From NCBI GenBank assembly GCA_021161905.1, contig JAGGZT010000064.1:1-64000 (forward strand): a stretch of DNA of 64,000 bases, read 5' to 3'. This document shows, in pieces, positions 1 through 7,438 of the stretch (positions within the stretch are counted from its first letter, which is position 1; every line of letters starts with the position of its first letter). Origin of the DNA: Acidobacteriota bacterium (GTDB taxonomy: Bacteria > Acidobacteriota > B3-B38 > Guanabaribacteriales > JAGGZT01). The position numbers and the translations under genes are program-made. The notes under the pieces are model-generated. The model was not told the DNA's origin, did no database searches, and was given only the letters and a program-made list of their open reading frames with translations.

Positions 1-309
1 CGTGGAAATTAAAATATCATCATTTTTAACTATCCACTGAGCTCTATCAGGTGTTTCTTTGCCAATAATTTTTGAAGTACTATATTCTCCTGTACTCAAG
101 TCAACTTTAGCAATCTCGATATAATTAAAAAATTTGTTCTCAATCGGCTTAAATTTTCTTTTGGTAGGAACTGCTATTTTCTTTATAGGAATTGCGTTTA
201 CAAACTGTAATTTCTTAATTAAAGCGAAATACTCTAGCTGATAATACTCCGCGTCAATCCTCTTTGCCCCTTCCAATTCTGACAATTTTACAACACTTAC
301 CACAGCCAT
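1..309 (-). CDS. hsdS: Type I restriction specificity subunit HsdS, N-terminal part (runs off left edge)
   Basis: Translating the minus strand from an ATG at 307-309 gives 103 uninterrupted codons to the window edge. The start follows the upstream gene's stop by 4 bases and has a GGTGAG ribosome site. The protein opens MAVVSVVKLSELEG and RIDAEYYQ, and ends near DDILIST. An N-terminal 'RIDAEYY' segment followed later by 'DDILIST' is typical of the first target-recognition domain of HsdS proteins, which choose the DNA sequence that the methylase and nuclease act on. Its place downstream of the methylase gene agrees. The second recognition domain and the C-terminus lie outside the window, so completeness cannot be judged. 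Confidence 0.8.
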   Translation of the reverse strand, partial: MAVVSVVKLSELEGAKRIDAEYYQLEYFALIKKLQFVNAIPIKKIAVPTKRKFKPIENKFFNYIEIAKVDLSTGEYSTSKIIGKETPDRAQWIVKNDDILIST

Positions 310-313
310 ATTC

Positions 314-988
314 TCACCCAGTGAATATTCTTATCAAAGAAGCCACTTTCAAAATTTTATCAGCTGTTTCAGATATTTTCTCAATTTTCTCTTTAACGCT
401 GTTCCATGCAATATTTATAACATTCTCGTTAGGGGTAGCTTTGCTCAATTGACTTTTTATCGTCTCTAAGTCACTTTGTATCTCTGTTTTTTCTTCATCT
501 GTTAATTGATTATTACCTCTTATGAGTTCCCCTAATTCTTCTAAAGAATTGAATAAGTCCAAATATTCGTTTCTGACTATGTTGTTATTTCCAACTACAG
601 TTACGCCCTGAATATTAGTTATGTTAATGCCACGGAATTTGGTTTGGGAAGTAAACCTTGAAGGACCTTCAAAATGTACTATTCCAATGTCACTAATTCT
701 GTATTTTACTTTCTCTCCTTCAGCCAGCTTTCCCTTTATAAAAAATTTTGTCTTTTCCTTTATTTCCTTCACCCAATCCCTGTCTACTAAAAAACTAATT
801 GCTCCCACTATGTTCTGCTCTTTGTGCCCTTTAGGTTTTAAAGCTTTTTTTATTTCACTTATGCTTGCAGCTTGTTTCTTTACGCTACGAGATTTTTTAT
901 ATCTATCGTATAAGTAGGTCAAAACATCTTCTCGGATTTTATCAGGTGAAGCCGAGTTTTCTCCTTGAGTTTTGATATTTTTGGTCAT
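314..988 (-). CDS. Unrecognised winged-helix accessory protein inside the R-M operon
   Basis: 224 residues, start ATG directly abutting the restored stop (TAA, 989-991) of the methylase gene, and 4 bases before hsdS, so it is clearly co-transcribed with both. Residues about 18-105 look like a winged-helix fold: a helical stretch, then SISEIKKALK, then a KVKYRISDIGIVHFEG wing-like end. A short strand-rich piece follows with the motif NITNIQGVTVVGNNN. Residues about 140-224 are charged helices (LTDEEKTEIQSDLETIKSQL). I do not recognise a named family. Similar wing plus GNNN plus helical-tail layouts occur in uncharacterised bacterial and archaeal proteins, but that is from memory. A role as regulator or accessory subunit of the R-M system is inferred from position only. 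Confidence 0.7.
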   Translation of the reverse strand: MTKNIKTQGENSASPDKIREDVLTYLYDRYKKSRSVKKQAASISEIKKALKPKGHKEQNIVGAISFLVDRDWVKEIKEKTKFFIKGKLAEGEKVKYRISDIGIVHFEGPSRFTSQTKFRGINITNIQGVTVVGNNNIVRNEYLDLFNSLEELGELIRGNNQLTDEEKTEIQSDLETIKSQLSKATPNENVINIAWNSVKEKIEKISETADKILKVASLIRIFTG

Positions 989-1159
989 TTAATCCCTCCA
1001 AAAATCAAATGCAGTATCACCTTTTGTTAATTGTTCTTTGGCAAATTTGGTAAATTCTTCTGCTATCTCATCCAGATCATGGTCAATTTTTGGATGTCCA
1101 TATTCATCTAGAACGAATTCACCATTTGGTCCTTTAATATATCTGTATTCTCCTTTATT
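989..1159 (-). other. Out-of-frame C-terminal tail of the R-M methylase gene
   Basis: In the frame next to the methylase reading frame, codons from about 1159 to the TAA at 989-991 encode 56 residues starting NKGEYRYIKGPNGEF and containing KIDHDLDEIAEEFTKFAKEQ, ending DFWRD. This is the usual ending of HsdM-type methylases. The annotated reading frame instead runs into a TAG at 1108 after about 16 unrelated residues. Reading ACAATAAAGG as ACAAATAAAGG (one extra A near 1158) joins the two frames seamlessly and makes the stop abut the next gene's ATG. The change is therefore a one-base loss in the genome or in this sequence record. Confidence 0.75.
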
Positions 1160-3399
1160 GTCTTAAGTGGTTTTTGATTTACAGCAAAGAAAATGGGATA
1201 GTCTATCCCTTTCATAACCTTTCCATCAAGCCAGAATTTCTTAAATTGTTCGGTTATCCTTTCTTCGTTCAAGACCAGGTAAATCTGTCCACCTAAAGTT
1301 CTTTGTGAGATCTCTTTTGTTAATTTTCTCATCTTGTTTTTCACTGTTCTTATTTCTTTTTGTATAGTTCTCTTTTCTTCATTGGTTTCTTTTACTCGTA
1401 AAATTTCTTCCCATTCTTGAAGTTCGTTCATTAAGTCTCTTAAATTCTTTCCTTTTTCTCCTTCTTCGCTTTTTATTTCCTCTAATTCATTTTCTGAACT
1501 TTCAATCTCTTCAATCTCCTCTGTCGTTTCAAAATAAGTTTCAATAAAGGATTTCAATTCTTCTGGTAAGCCTTCTTCATCTACTGGAGTATTCCAGCTT
1601 ACACTTTGGTATTTCTCCCTTAATCTCTTTATAAATACACCCCACTCTCCTTCATACCTTGCTTTAATCTCCTGAATTCTTTGTTTTTCTTTATCTGTAT
1701 ATTTCCGCAAGAATAGAACACTCGTTTTTGTTCCAGTATGAGGCTTAAATGTATTTCCATGCAAGCCGACAACTGCTAAAATTCTTGCTTCATCTATAAT
1801 AAACCTGCGGATGTATTCAGCATTGGTATTATTTAGCAAGCCCTGAGGTAAAACAATTGCCATTCTTCCACCAGGTCTTATGAACTGAAGAGAACGTTCT
1901 AAGAAAAGAATATGCCTGCCTATTTTCCTTACCAATCTCCCGTTTTTCTCAGCCAAATTATAAAGTTTTAGAATATCTCTTTCTTTAACTGTCCCAGCAA
2001 ATGGCGGATTGGTCATTAGGACATCAAAGTCAAAGTAAATGAATTTATTTTGATTCTCCCTATCTTTCTCTGGGTCGTCAGGGAATCTTAAAAGCCTTGG
2101 CCTCAATCCTGCCTTAGTTTCGTCGCTCCAGCTTTGAGGAACCAAGGAATTATCTTTATAGACATGGGATTTACCATCCCCAACTATTAGGTTAATGGCT
2201 TTTGCTATTTTTACTGGCTTTTTGGCAAAATCGATACCATAGATGTTATTTTGGGCAAAATTCTGGGCAGCAGGTGGGAGAGGTTTGCCGCTGATAACCC
2301 CTCCAGCAATCCACATAACAGAATGAAGGAGAAAGCCAGCAGAGCCACAAGCAGGATCAATTACAAATTCATCAGATTTGGGATTGAGCATTTTTACAAC
2401 CATATCTTCAATAGGCCTGGGAGTAAAGAATTGTCCCTCTTTCTTTTTTGAGACCTGTGGTATTAAATACTCAACAGCTTCATCAATTATCCTAAGATTG
2501 GAATTGAATAATTTTATTTTTTCAAGGAAGGAGACACACTCTTTTAAGTGATCATCTCTTAGCTCGATTCTTTCAGTGGGTTCAAATACGCCCGACCATG
2601 TTCTTTTAGCACCTTCAAGTAAATTGCTTATCGCTATTTTCGCCTGCTGAGGACTTCTATCGCCAACAAAGAATTCTAATTGGTAGCTGGGATTATTAAT
2701 TCCTTTCCATTCATCGTAGAGTTTGGCATAGATTAATTTAAAAATCTCTTCAAAAGGATCGACACCAGCATTGCCTAAAACAAGCTCTTCAAGGTCTAAT
2801 AATATTTTCTTGAGAGTTGTTTTTCCCTGTTTTAACTCGTCGTGTTCCTCCAACCATTTTAGAGTCCATCTTTCAGTTAATATGTCCCGTAAAGTTTCTG
2901 AAACTTTTGGGATCCTTGGAATCTCTCTAAATATATTTGGTTCTTCTCTATGAAGCCTTATTATTTCGTTTCCATTGGACCAAACACCAATGGGAGCTCC
3001 CTCAGCATTACAATAGCTTTTAAGCTGTTCTAATCCTGCGGTTCTGCTCGGCCTCTTGACTTCAAATATGATATAAGGGTAGGTTTTATCCTCATGTAAA
3101 ACCCCAATATCGGCTAAACCAGAATCGCGAGAACCAAAATAGATGACTTTTTCAACATCTATTCGCTCTTTTGGATAACCATATTCGGTAAGTAGCCTAT
3201 AAATCCAAAGTTGCCTAACTATTTCTTCTGGTTTAGCTATTTTGTATCTATCTTTAATCTGGCATTTTATAAAATACTTGCCATTCTGATCGATTATTAA
3301 TTTCTCAATAGCGTCTATTTCATCTCTTGTAAAAAGAGATAATCCGTGTTTTACATCTGGCGCAGAAAATATTTTTTGAATTTTTGACTCATTTGGCAT
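1108..3399 (-). CDS. Nuclease-methylase fusion: HsdR_N-like domain plus N6-adenine DNA methylase (HsdM type), 3' end frameshifted
   Basis: Residues about 50-160 carry a PD-(D/E)xK-type nuclease domain like the HsdR N-terminus: ADIGVL (D97), then FEVKR (E113, K115), then EQLKSYCNAEGAPIGVWSNG. Residues about 320-560 are an N6-adenine methylase with GQFFTPRPI, motif I DPACGSAGFL (about 348) and motif IV NPPF (about 464). A charged coiled coil follows. Fusion of nuclease and methylase beside a separate specificity gene resembles type IIB BcgI-like enzymes more than classic type I; no helicase-bearing hsdR is in view. The start is set at 3399 because GGGGGAGG lies 8 bases before that ATG; the longer start at 3429 has no such site. 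The last 56 residues are in another frame (989-1159). Confidence 0.85.
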   Translation of the reverse strand: MPNESKIQKIFSAPDVKHGLSLFTRDEIDAIEKLIIDQNGKYFIKCQIKDRYKIAKPEEIVRQLWIYRLLTEYGYPKERIDVEKVIYFGSRDSGLADIGVLHEDKTYPYIIFEVKRPSRTAGLEQLKSYCNAEGAPIGVWSNGNEIIRLHREEPNIFREIPRIPKVSETLRDILTERWTLKWLEEHDELKQGKTTLKKILLDLEELVLGNAGVDPFEEIFKLIYAKLYDEWKGINNPSYQLEFFVGDRSPQQAKIAISNLLEGAKRTWSGVFEPTERIELRDDHLKECVSFLEKIKLFNSNLRIIDEAVEYLIPQVSKKKEGQFFTPRPIEDMVVKMLNPKSDEFVIDPACGSAGFLLHSVMWIAGGVISGKPLPPAAQNFAQNNIYGIDFAKKPVKIAKAINLIVGDGKSHVYKDNSLVPQSWSDETKAGLRPRLLRFPDDPEKDRENQNKFIYFDFDVLMTNPPFAGTVKERDILKLYNLAEKNGRLVRKIGRHILFLERSLQFIRPGGRMAIVLPQGLLNNTNAEYIRRFIIDEARILAVVGLHGNTFKPHTGTKTSVLFLRKYTDKEKQRIQEIKARYEGEWGVFIKRLREKYQSVSWNTPVDEEGLPEELKSFIETYFETTEEIEEIESSENELEEIKSEEGEKGKNLRDLMNELQEWEEILRVKETNEEKRTIQKEIRTVKNKMRKLTKEISQRTLGGQIYLVLNEERITEQFKKFWLDGKVMKGIDYPIFFAVNQKPLKTIKENTDILKDQMVNSF

Positions 3400-3501
3400 T
3401 TCATTTGCCTCCCCCTTTGTATTTACCATTTTTTACATTTTTCATGTTAATCTACCCTTTTATTTTAGTCTTAACATTGCCTTCGGAATTACGCCTAACT
3501 T

Positions 3502-3507
3502 ATTATA
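3502..3507 (-). promoter_or_regulatory. Candidate -10 box for the R-M operon
   Basis: Minus-strand TATAAT, about 103 bases upstream of the chosen start, in the AT-rich gap between the R-M genes and the hydrolase gene. No convincing -35 box sits 16-18 bases upstream, so this is a weak call resting on the perfect -10 and its position. Confidence 0.35.
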
Positions 3508-3515
3508 CCTTACTT

Positions 3516-4301
3516 TTAAGGGAGAGAGAAGCTCATCCCATCCCGGGCGGAGATCACCTCTTGCCCGAGCTCGCGGGATAGCTTCTCCGCGAGCTCCCAC
3601 GGCTTTGCCCTTATCATCGTCATCCCGAAGTGGGTAAGCACCGCTTTTTTCGGCTTCACCTCCGCGATTATCCTCTTCGCATCCTCGAGGTTTAGATGCA
3701 TTATCTCCGGTCCTTCAGGCGAGTTTGGCTTGAGCCTTACCGTGTTGATGATGAGGATATCCCCCCGGTAGTGCTCGGTGAGCTCGGGGAAGAAGAGGGT
3801 GTCGGCGATGTAGGAGATCGTCCCTCCGGAGTAGTGGATGTTCAGACCATAGGTCATCACCTGATGCCGGTGGCGGATGGGGGTCTCGAAGGTGATGGGA
3901 GGAAGTTCGTATCTTCCTCCCTCCTTCATCACCTCTATTCGCGAAAGAAAGGGACGGAGGTAGCGGAGTACCACCGGTTCTTCCCCCTCTAAGGCGTCCT
4001 CTGGGGCGAGAAGAAGTCCTTTAGGTTTGAACCCGCCGTTGGTCATCGCCTCGATCATAATGTTCACATCGTTTGAATGGTCCAGATGACGATGGGAGAG
4101 GATTATGGCGGAGAGATCGGCGGGTTCAAGCCGGGGTCTCGCTGATGCTGCTCTTACCAAGGTGCCAGGACCAGGATCGATCAGGAATTGAACCCCATCC
4201 AGATGGAACCACATCCCTCCGGAAGCCCGGAGTTGACGCATCACCACGAACCTGGCGCCAGCGGTGCCGAGGAATTTTACGAAGTTCCCTTCCTTAACCA
4301 C
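3516..4301 (-). CDS. Metallo-beta-lactamase-fold hydrolase
   Basis: 261 residues with the metal-binding signature SHRHLDH (HxHxDH) in the N-terminal half, a further RHRHQ, IADTLFF (the bridging aspartate region) and LTHFG near the C-terminus, matching an RNase Z/phosphodiesterase-like branch of the superfamily. It is probably a cytoplasmic zinc hydrolase; the substrate cannot be told. The start is a GTG with AGGAGG six bases upstream, overlapping the DUF72 stop by 8 bases. It is the last gene of a three-gene unit led by a sigma54 activator. Confidence 0.85.
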   Translation of the reverse strand: MVKEGNFVKFLGTAGARFVVMRQLRASGGMWFHLDGVQFLIDPGPGTLVRAASARPRLEPADLSAIILSHRHLDHSNDVNIMIEAMTNGGFKPKGLLLAPEDALEGEEPVVLRYLRPFLSRIEVMKEGGRYELPPITFETPIRHRHQVMTYGLNIHYSGGTISYIADTLFFPELTEHYRGDILIINTVRLKPNSPEGPEIMHLNLEDAKRIIAEVKPKKAVLTHFGMTMIRAKPWELAEKLSRELGQEVISARDGMSFSLP

Positions 4302-5040
4302 CTTCTTCCTCCTTCAGGATGGTGATGAGAAAAGAGGCGTTCTTCGGGGCGTATGCCTCTGGGTCGTTGTTGAAATAACAGTAGATCCGCTTCACCTTTC
4401 CCGAGATCCCCTTTATTACCTTCGCCCACTCCCTGAGCTCCTTCTCCGAGTAGTTGTAATGATACATCCGCGTCGCTCCGTGAAAGCGGAAGTATTTATG
4501 GCGGGCGATGGGGATGGTGAAGGGTTTTATCCCTGGTCCACTTATTGCAGCGAAATCGGCGTTTTTCGCCTTGAGCAGGGAGATCACCTCCTCATTCTCC
4601 CAGCTTGGGTGGCGAAACTCGAAGGTGATGTCGAACTCATCATCGGGGAGAATGGCGAGGAAATCGGAGAGAAGCGAGGGGTTAGCGGGGAAGCTTTCCG
4701 GAAGCTGGAAGAGGATGGCGCCGAGCTTTCCCGTCTCCTTTAAGGGAGAAAGCAGGGAGTAAAACCTTGCGAAGGAACCGGCGACATTTGACAGCTTCTT
4801 CAGGTGGGTGAAGAGCCGGTTTGCCTTGATGGAGAAGAGGAATGAGGCTTTGGTCCGCTCTATTAAGGAGCGGATCATCTTCTCGCTCGGGAACCGATAG
4901 AAGGTGGCGTTTATCTCCACCGTGTTGAACTTCTCTCCATAGTAGGGGAGCATCATCTTCGGGGAGGTCCCTTTGGGGTAGAACCTCCCCACCCAATCCC
5001 GATAATAAAAGCCGGAACAACCTATGTAATAGTCGGTCAT
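4294..5040 (-). CDS. DUF72 (YecE-like) protein
   Basis: 248 residues matching DUF72: the start YYIGCSGFYYRDWVGRFYP, then KFNTVEINATFYRFP, SFLFSIKANRLFTH, LGAILFQLPESF, FEFRHPSW and YFRFHG near the end. The family forms a TIM-barrel and is widespread, but its biochemical role is unknown. Its ATG overlaps the stop of the sigma54 activator (ATGA, 4 bases) and its own stop overlaps the hydrolase start, so the three genes are translated as one unit. Length is usual for the family. Confidence 0.9.
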   Translation of the reverse strand: MTDYYIGCSGFYYRDWVGRFYPKGTSPKMMLPYYGEKFNTVEINATFYRFPSEKMIRSLIERTKASFLFSIKANRLFTHLKKLSNVAGSFARFYSLLSPLKETGKLGAILFQLPESFPANPSLLSDFLAILPDDEFDITFEFRHPSWENEEVISLLKAKNADFAAISGPGIKPFTIPIARHKYFRFHGATRMYHYNYSEKELREWAKVIKGISGKVKRIYCYFNNDPEAYAPKNASFLITILKEEEGG

Positions 5041-7169
5041 CTTTCGTTATTGGTGGGGATGCCGTATCGGGTGAGCTTGCGGTAGAGCGTTTTCCTCCCG
5101 ATGCCGAGTATCTCTGCGGTTCGGGTTTTGTCGTTTCCGGTAGCGGCTAAGGTCTCGAGGATGAGCCTCCGCTCCGCCTCCTCGAGGGAGACCCCAAGGG
5201 GAAGCTCGAGGGTGCGCTCCCCTTCTCCTGCTCTTCTTATTCGCTCAGGCAGTTCCTCTACCGTGATCATCCTCCTTCCCGCCATTATCACCGCCCGCTC
5301 GAGGGCATTTTCCAGCTCGCGCACATTCCCGGGCCAGGAATAAGCCCGAAGGAGCCGCATCGCCTCCTCCGATACTCCTGCTATGTACTTATTCGCCTTC
5401 TTCTGATAGACCTTGAGAAAATGGTCGACGAGGAGAGGGATATCCTCCTTCCGTTCCCGCAACGGGGGTAGGGTTATGGGATAGACATTAAGCCTGAAGA
5501 AAAGGTCCTTGCGAAACCTTCCTTGGGCAACCGCCTCCTCGAGATCGACATTGGTCAGGGCGATGACCCGAACATCCACCCTTATCTTCTCGCTTCCTCC
5601 AAGGCGAGTGAATTCCCCTGTCTCCAGTACCCGAAGGAGCTTGACCTGGGCAGAGGCACTCATCTCGCCGATCTCGTCGAGGAGGAGCGTTCCCCTATGG
5701 GCGAGCTCGAATACCCCCTTTCTCCGCGTTTTCGCATCGGTGAACGCCCCCTTCTCATGTCCGAACAGCTCCGATTCGAGCAGGGTCTCCGGGATCGCTC
5801 CGCAGTTTATCTTTATGTAGGGTTTGTCCTTTCTTCCCGAATTCCTCTGGATGAGATCGGCGAGGAGCTCTTTGCCCGTTCCGCTCTCCCCCTGGATGAG
5901 CACGGTGGTATCGCTTTCGGCGACATTGAGCGCCATTTCCAAGCACTTCCTTATCTCTGGGCTCCGCCCAATGATGATCTCGCTTGCCCGCATCCCTTTA
6001 AGCTCTCGGCGAAGAGCGGTGAGCTCGGTGGAAAGCCTCTCCCGCTCGAGGATGACCGATGCCTGGCTCGCTATTCCCTCGATTAGGGAAAGCTCATAAG
6101 GGCTGAGCTCCTTTTCCTTCCGCCAGATGAGGATAAGAGCACCTAAAGGGTTCCCTCCGCTCGTTATCGGAGCGATTAGCCCTGTTTCGCTGGAGAAGGT
6201 TCGCTTGAGGAGAAGATTGGCGAGCTCTCCTCCCTCTCCCTCCTTGATGGGGATCGCCCTTCCCGACGATAGGTAGTCGTTAAGCAGTGGAGCTTCCTCA
6301 ATCGAGATTATGGGTTTTTGAAGTAGTTTCTCCTCTCCCCCCCTTCCCCTTACCGGGCTGAAGGCGAGCCTCTTTCCTCCGTCCTCAAAGATGCCGATAG
6401 CGCCGTAGTCAGCCTTTAAAAGCTCGAGGCATTTATCAATGAGAAAGGAGGCCATCTCGGCGAGGTCGAGCTTGCTGTTTATCTCCGAGGCGATCTCGAG
6501 AAGCACCTTGGCCACCCTCACCTCTCGTTCTTTCTCCATATAGAGCTCGGTATACTTGAAGCCGATGGCGATCTGGGAGGCGAGGGAGCGAAGGAGGTTT
6601 ACTTCCTCTTGGGGAATTTCCCGGCTATGGCAGAAGTGGAGCCCTATTATCCCGAGTAGCTCCCCTCGGAAGACAATAGGGGTGAGGAGGAGAGAACGGG
6701 TTTTAAGCTTTTCGCAAACGATTTCCCTGAGCGATGAGGGAAGAGGAGAGGAAAGGGTATCCGTTATCACTATAGGGTTTCTTCCCTTAAGGCTTTCTTT
6801 CTTCAGAAGCTGGTCTATTCCTGTTAGGGGAAGATTAAGTGAACTCGGAACCTCGGCTGAAGCGCGGTACTGATAGCGGATGACGAGCTTTCCTCCCTCG
6901 GAGAGGGCGAGATCACAACGGTCTGCCCCCATCATTGCTCCCACCTTATCCACCGTTGCCTGAAGGAACTTATCGAGGTCGATCACCGAGCAGACCTCAG
7001 GGCTTATCCCGGCTATTATCGCCTCCCACTCCTCGTACATCCGGAGTTTTCGGAGGAGTTCAGCTAACTGTTTGTTCATCCCTTTATCCTGTTCCTTGAT
7101 GGGGGTATGATATATCGTCTTCTCCTTATCTGTCAAGGAAGGAGAGGAATTTTTGTTTCTTTTTGGCAC
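5037..7169 (-). CDS. Sigma54-dependent transcriptional activator with two GAF domains (NtrC/NifA-like)
   Basis: Two GAF sensor domains (about residues 50-210 and 220-370) precede an AAA+ domain with Walker A GESGTGKE, sigma54-contact loop GAFTDA (usual GAFTGA), Walker B GTLLLDEIGE and the FRKDLFFRLNVYP block. A Fis-type helix-turn-helix (TRTAEILGIGRKTLYRKL) closes the protein. There is no receiver domain, so activity is probably set by a ligand or redox signal at the GAF domains. The first possible start is GTG at 7169 without a clear ribosome site; ATG at 7079 with AGGA upstream gives a 680-residue protein and may be the true start. A sigma54 promoter lies in the divergent gap next door, making the activase genes the obvious target. 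Confidence 0.92.
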   Translation of the reverse strand: MPKRNKNSSPSLTDKEKTIYHTPIKEQDKGMNKQLAELLRKLRMYEEWEAIIAGISPEVCSVIDLDKFLQATVDKVGAMMGADRCDLALSEGGKLVIRYQYRASAEVPSSLNLPLTGIDQLLKKESLKGRNPIVITDTLSSPLPSSLREIVCEKLKTRSLLLTPIVFRGELLGIIGLHFCHSREIPQEEVNLLRSLASQIAIGFKYTELYMEKEREVRVAKVLLEIASEINSKLDLAEMASFLIDKCLELLKADYGAIGIFEDGGKRLAFSPVRGRGGEEKLLQKPIISIEEAPLLNDYLSSGRAIPIKEGEGGELANLLLKRTFSSETGLIAPITSGGNPLGALILIWRKEKELSPYELSLIEGIASQASVILERERLSTELTALRRELKGMRASEIIIGRSPEIRKCLEMALNVAESDTTVLIQGESGTGKELLADLIQRNSGRKDKPYIKINCGAIPETLLESELFGHEKGAFTDAKTRRKGVFELAHRGTLLLDEIGEMSASAQVKLLRVLETGEFTRLGGSEKIRVDVRVIALTNVDLEEAVAQGRFRKDLFFRLNVYPITLPPLRERKEDIPLLVDHFLKVYQKKANKYIAGVSEEAMRLLRAYSWPGNVRELENALERAVIMAGRRMITVEELPERIRRAGEGERTLELPLGVSLEEAERRLILETLAATGNDKTRTAEILGIGRKTLYRKLTRYGIPTNNER

Positions 7170-7209
7170 ATTATTTTAGTTCATCCCAGATTTATGTATC
7201 ATTTTAACA

Positions 7210-7227
7210 CAAAACAATCGAGTTTTG
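7210..7227. repeat. Inverted repeat CAAAAC-N6-GTTTTG (candidate upstream activator site)
   Basis: A perfect 6+6 dyad with a 6-base spacer in the gap between the sigma54 activator gene and the activase genes, about 155-170 bases upstream of the predicted transcription start. Activators of this family bind dyads 80-200 bases upstream of -24/-12 promoters. Binding is inferred. Confidence 0.4.
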
Positions 7228-7236
7228 CGAGGGTGC

Positions 7237-7253
7237 TGTGTCAAAAAGACACA
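7237..7253. repeat. Inverted repeat TGTGTC-N5-GACACA (candidate upstream activator site)
   Basis: A perfect 6+6 dyad around AAAAA, about 128-144 bases upstream of the predicted start of the activase transcript. This is the distance and symmetry expected for an enhancer-binding activator site. It is the best operator candidate for the activator encoded at 5037-7169; whether that protein binds it is inference. Confidence 0.5.
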
Positions 7254-7272
7254 AAAGCGCTCCGCTGACGAT

Positions 7273-7290
7273 GGGGAGGATTTTCTCCCC
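7273..7290. repeat. Hairpin GGGGAG-N6-CTCCCC in the divergent gap
   Basis: A short perfect dyad lying between the upstream sites and the -24/-12 promoter. It has no T-run after it, so a terminator is unlikely. It could be a further protein site or a structural element; no function can be assigned. Confidence 0.3.
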
Positions 7291-7354
7291 GAGGGACCTT
7301 TGGGGAACCGGTTCTATTTAAAGCGGTTTTTCGCTCTTCGGGTTTTCCACTTAA

Positions 7355-7370
7355 TGGCATATTTTTTGCT
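7355..7370 (+). promoter_or_regulatory. Sigma54 (-24/-12) promoter of the activase operon
   Basis: TGGCAT-ATTTT-TTGCT: the GG (7356-7357) and GC (7368-7369) are separated by exactly 10 bases, as sigma54 holoenzyme requires, and both flanks fit the consensus TGGCAC-N5-TTGCA closely. The predicted start is near 7381, giving a leader of about 58 bases ahead of the ATG at 7439. A sigma54 activator gene is divergent next to it. Confidence 0.75.
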
Positions 7371-7438
7371 TAATAAAACGAAGTGGATAGGTTAGGCAAT
7401 AATTTTCTGAGAAAATAGATATTTAGGAGCGAGGTGAA

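Noticed and set aside
7261-7300. Hairpin in the divergent gap as a terminator
   Set aside because: No gene ends here on either strand and no T-run follows.
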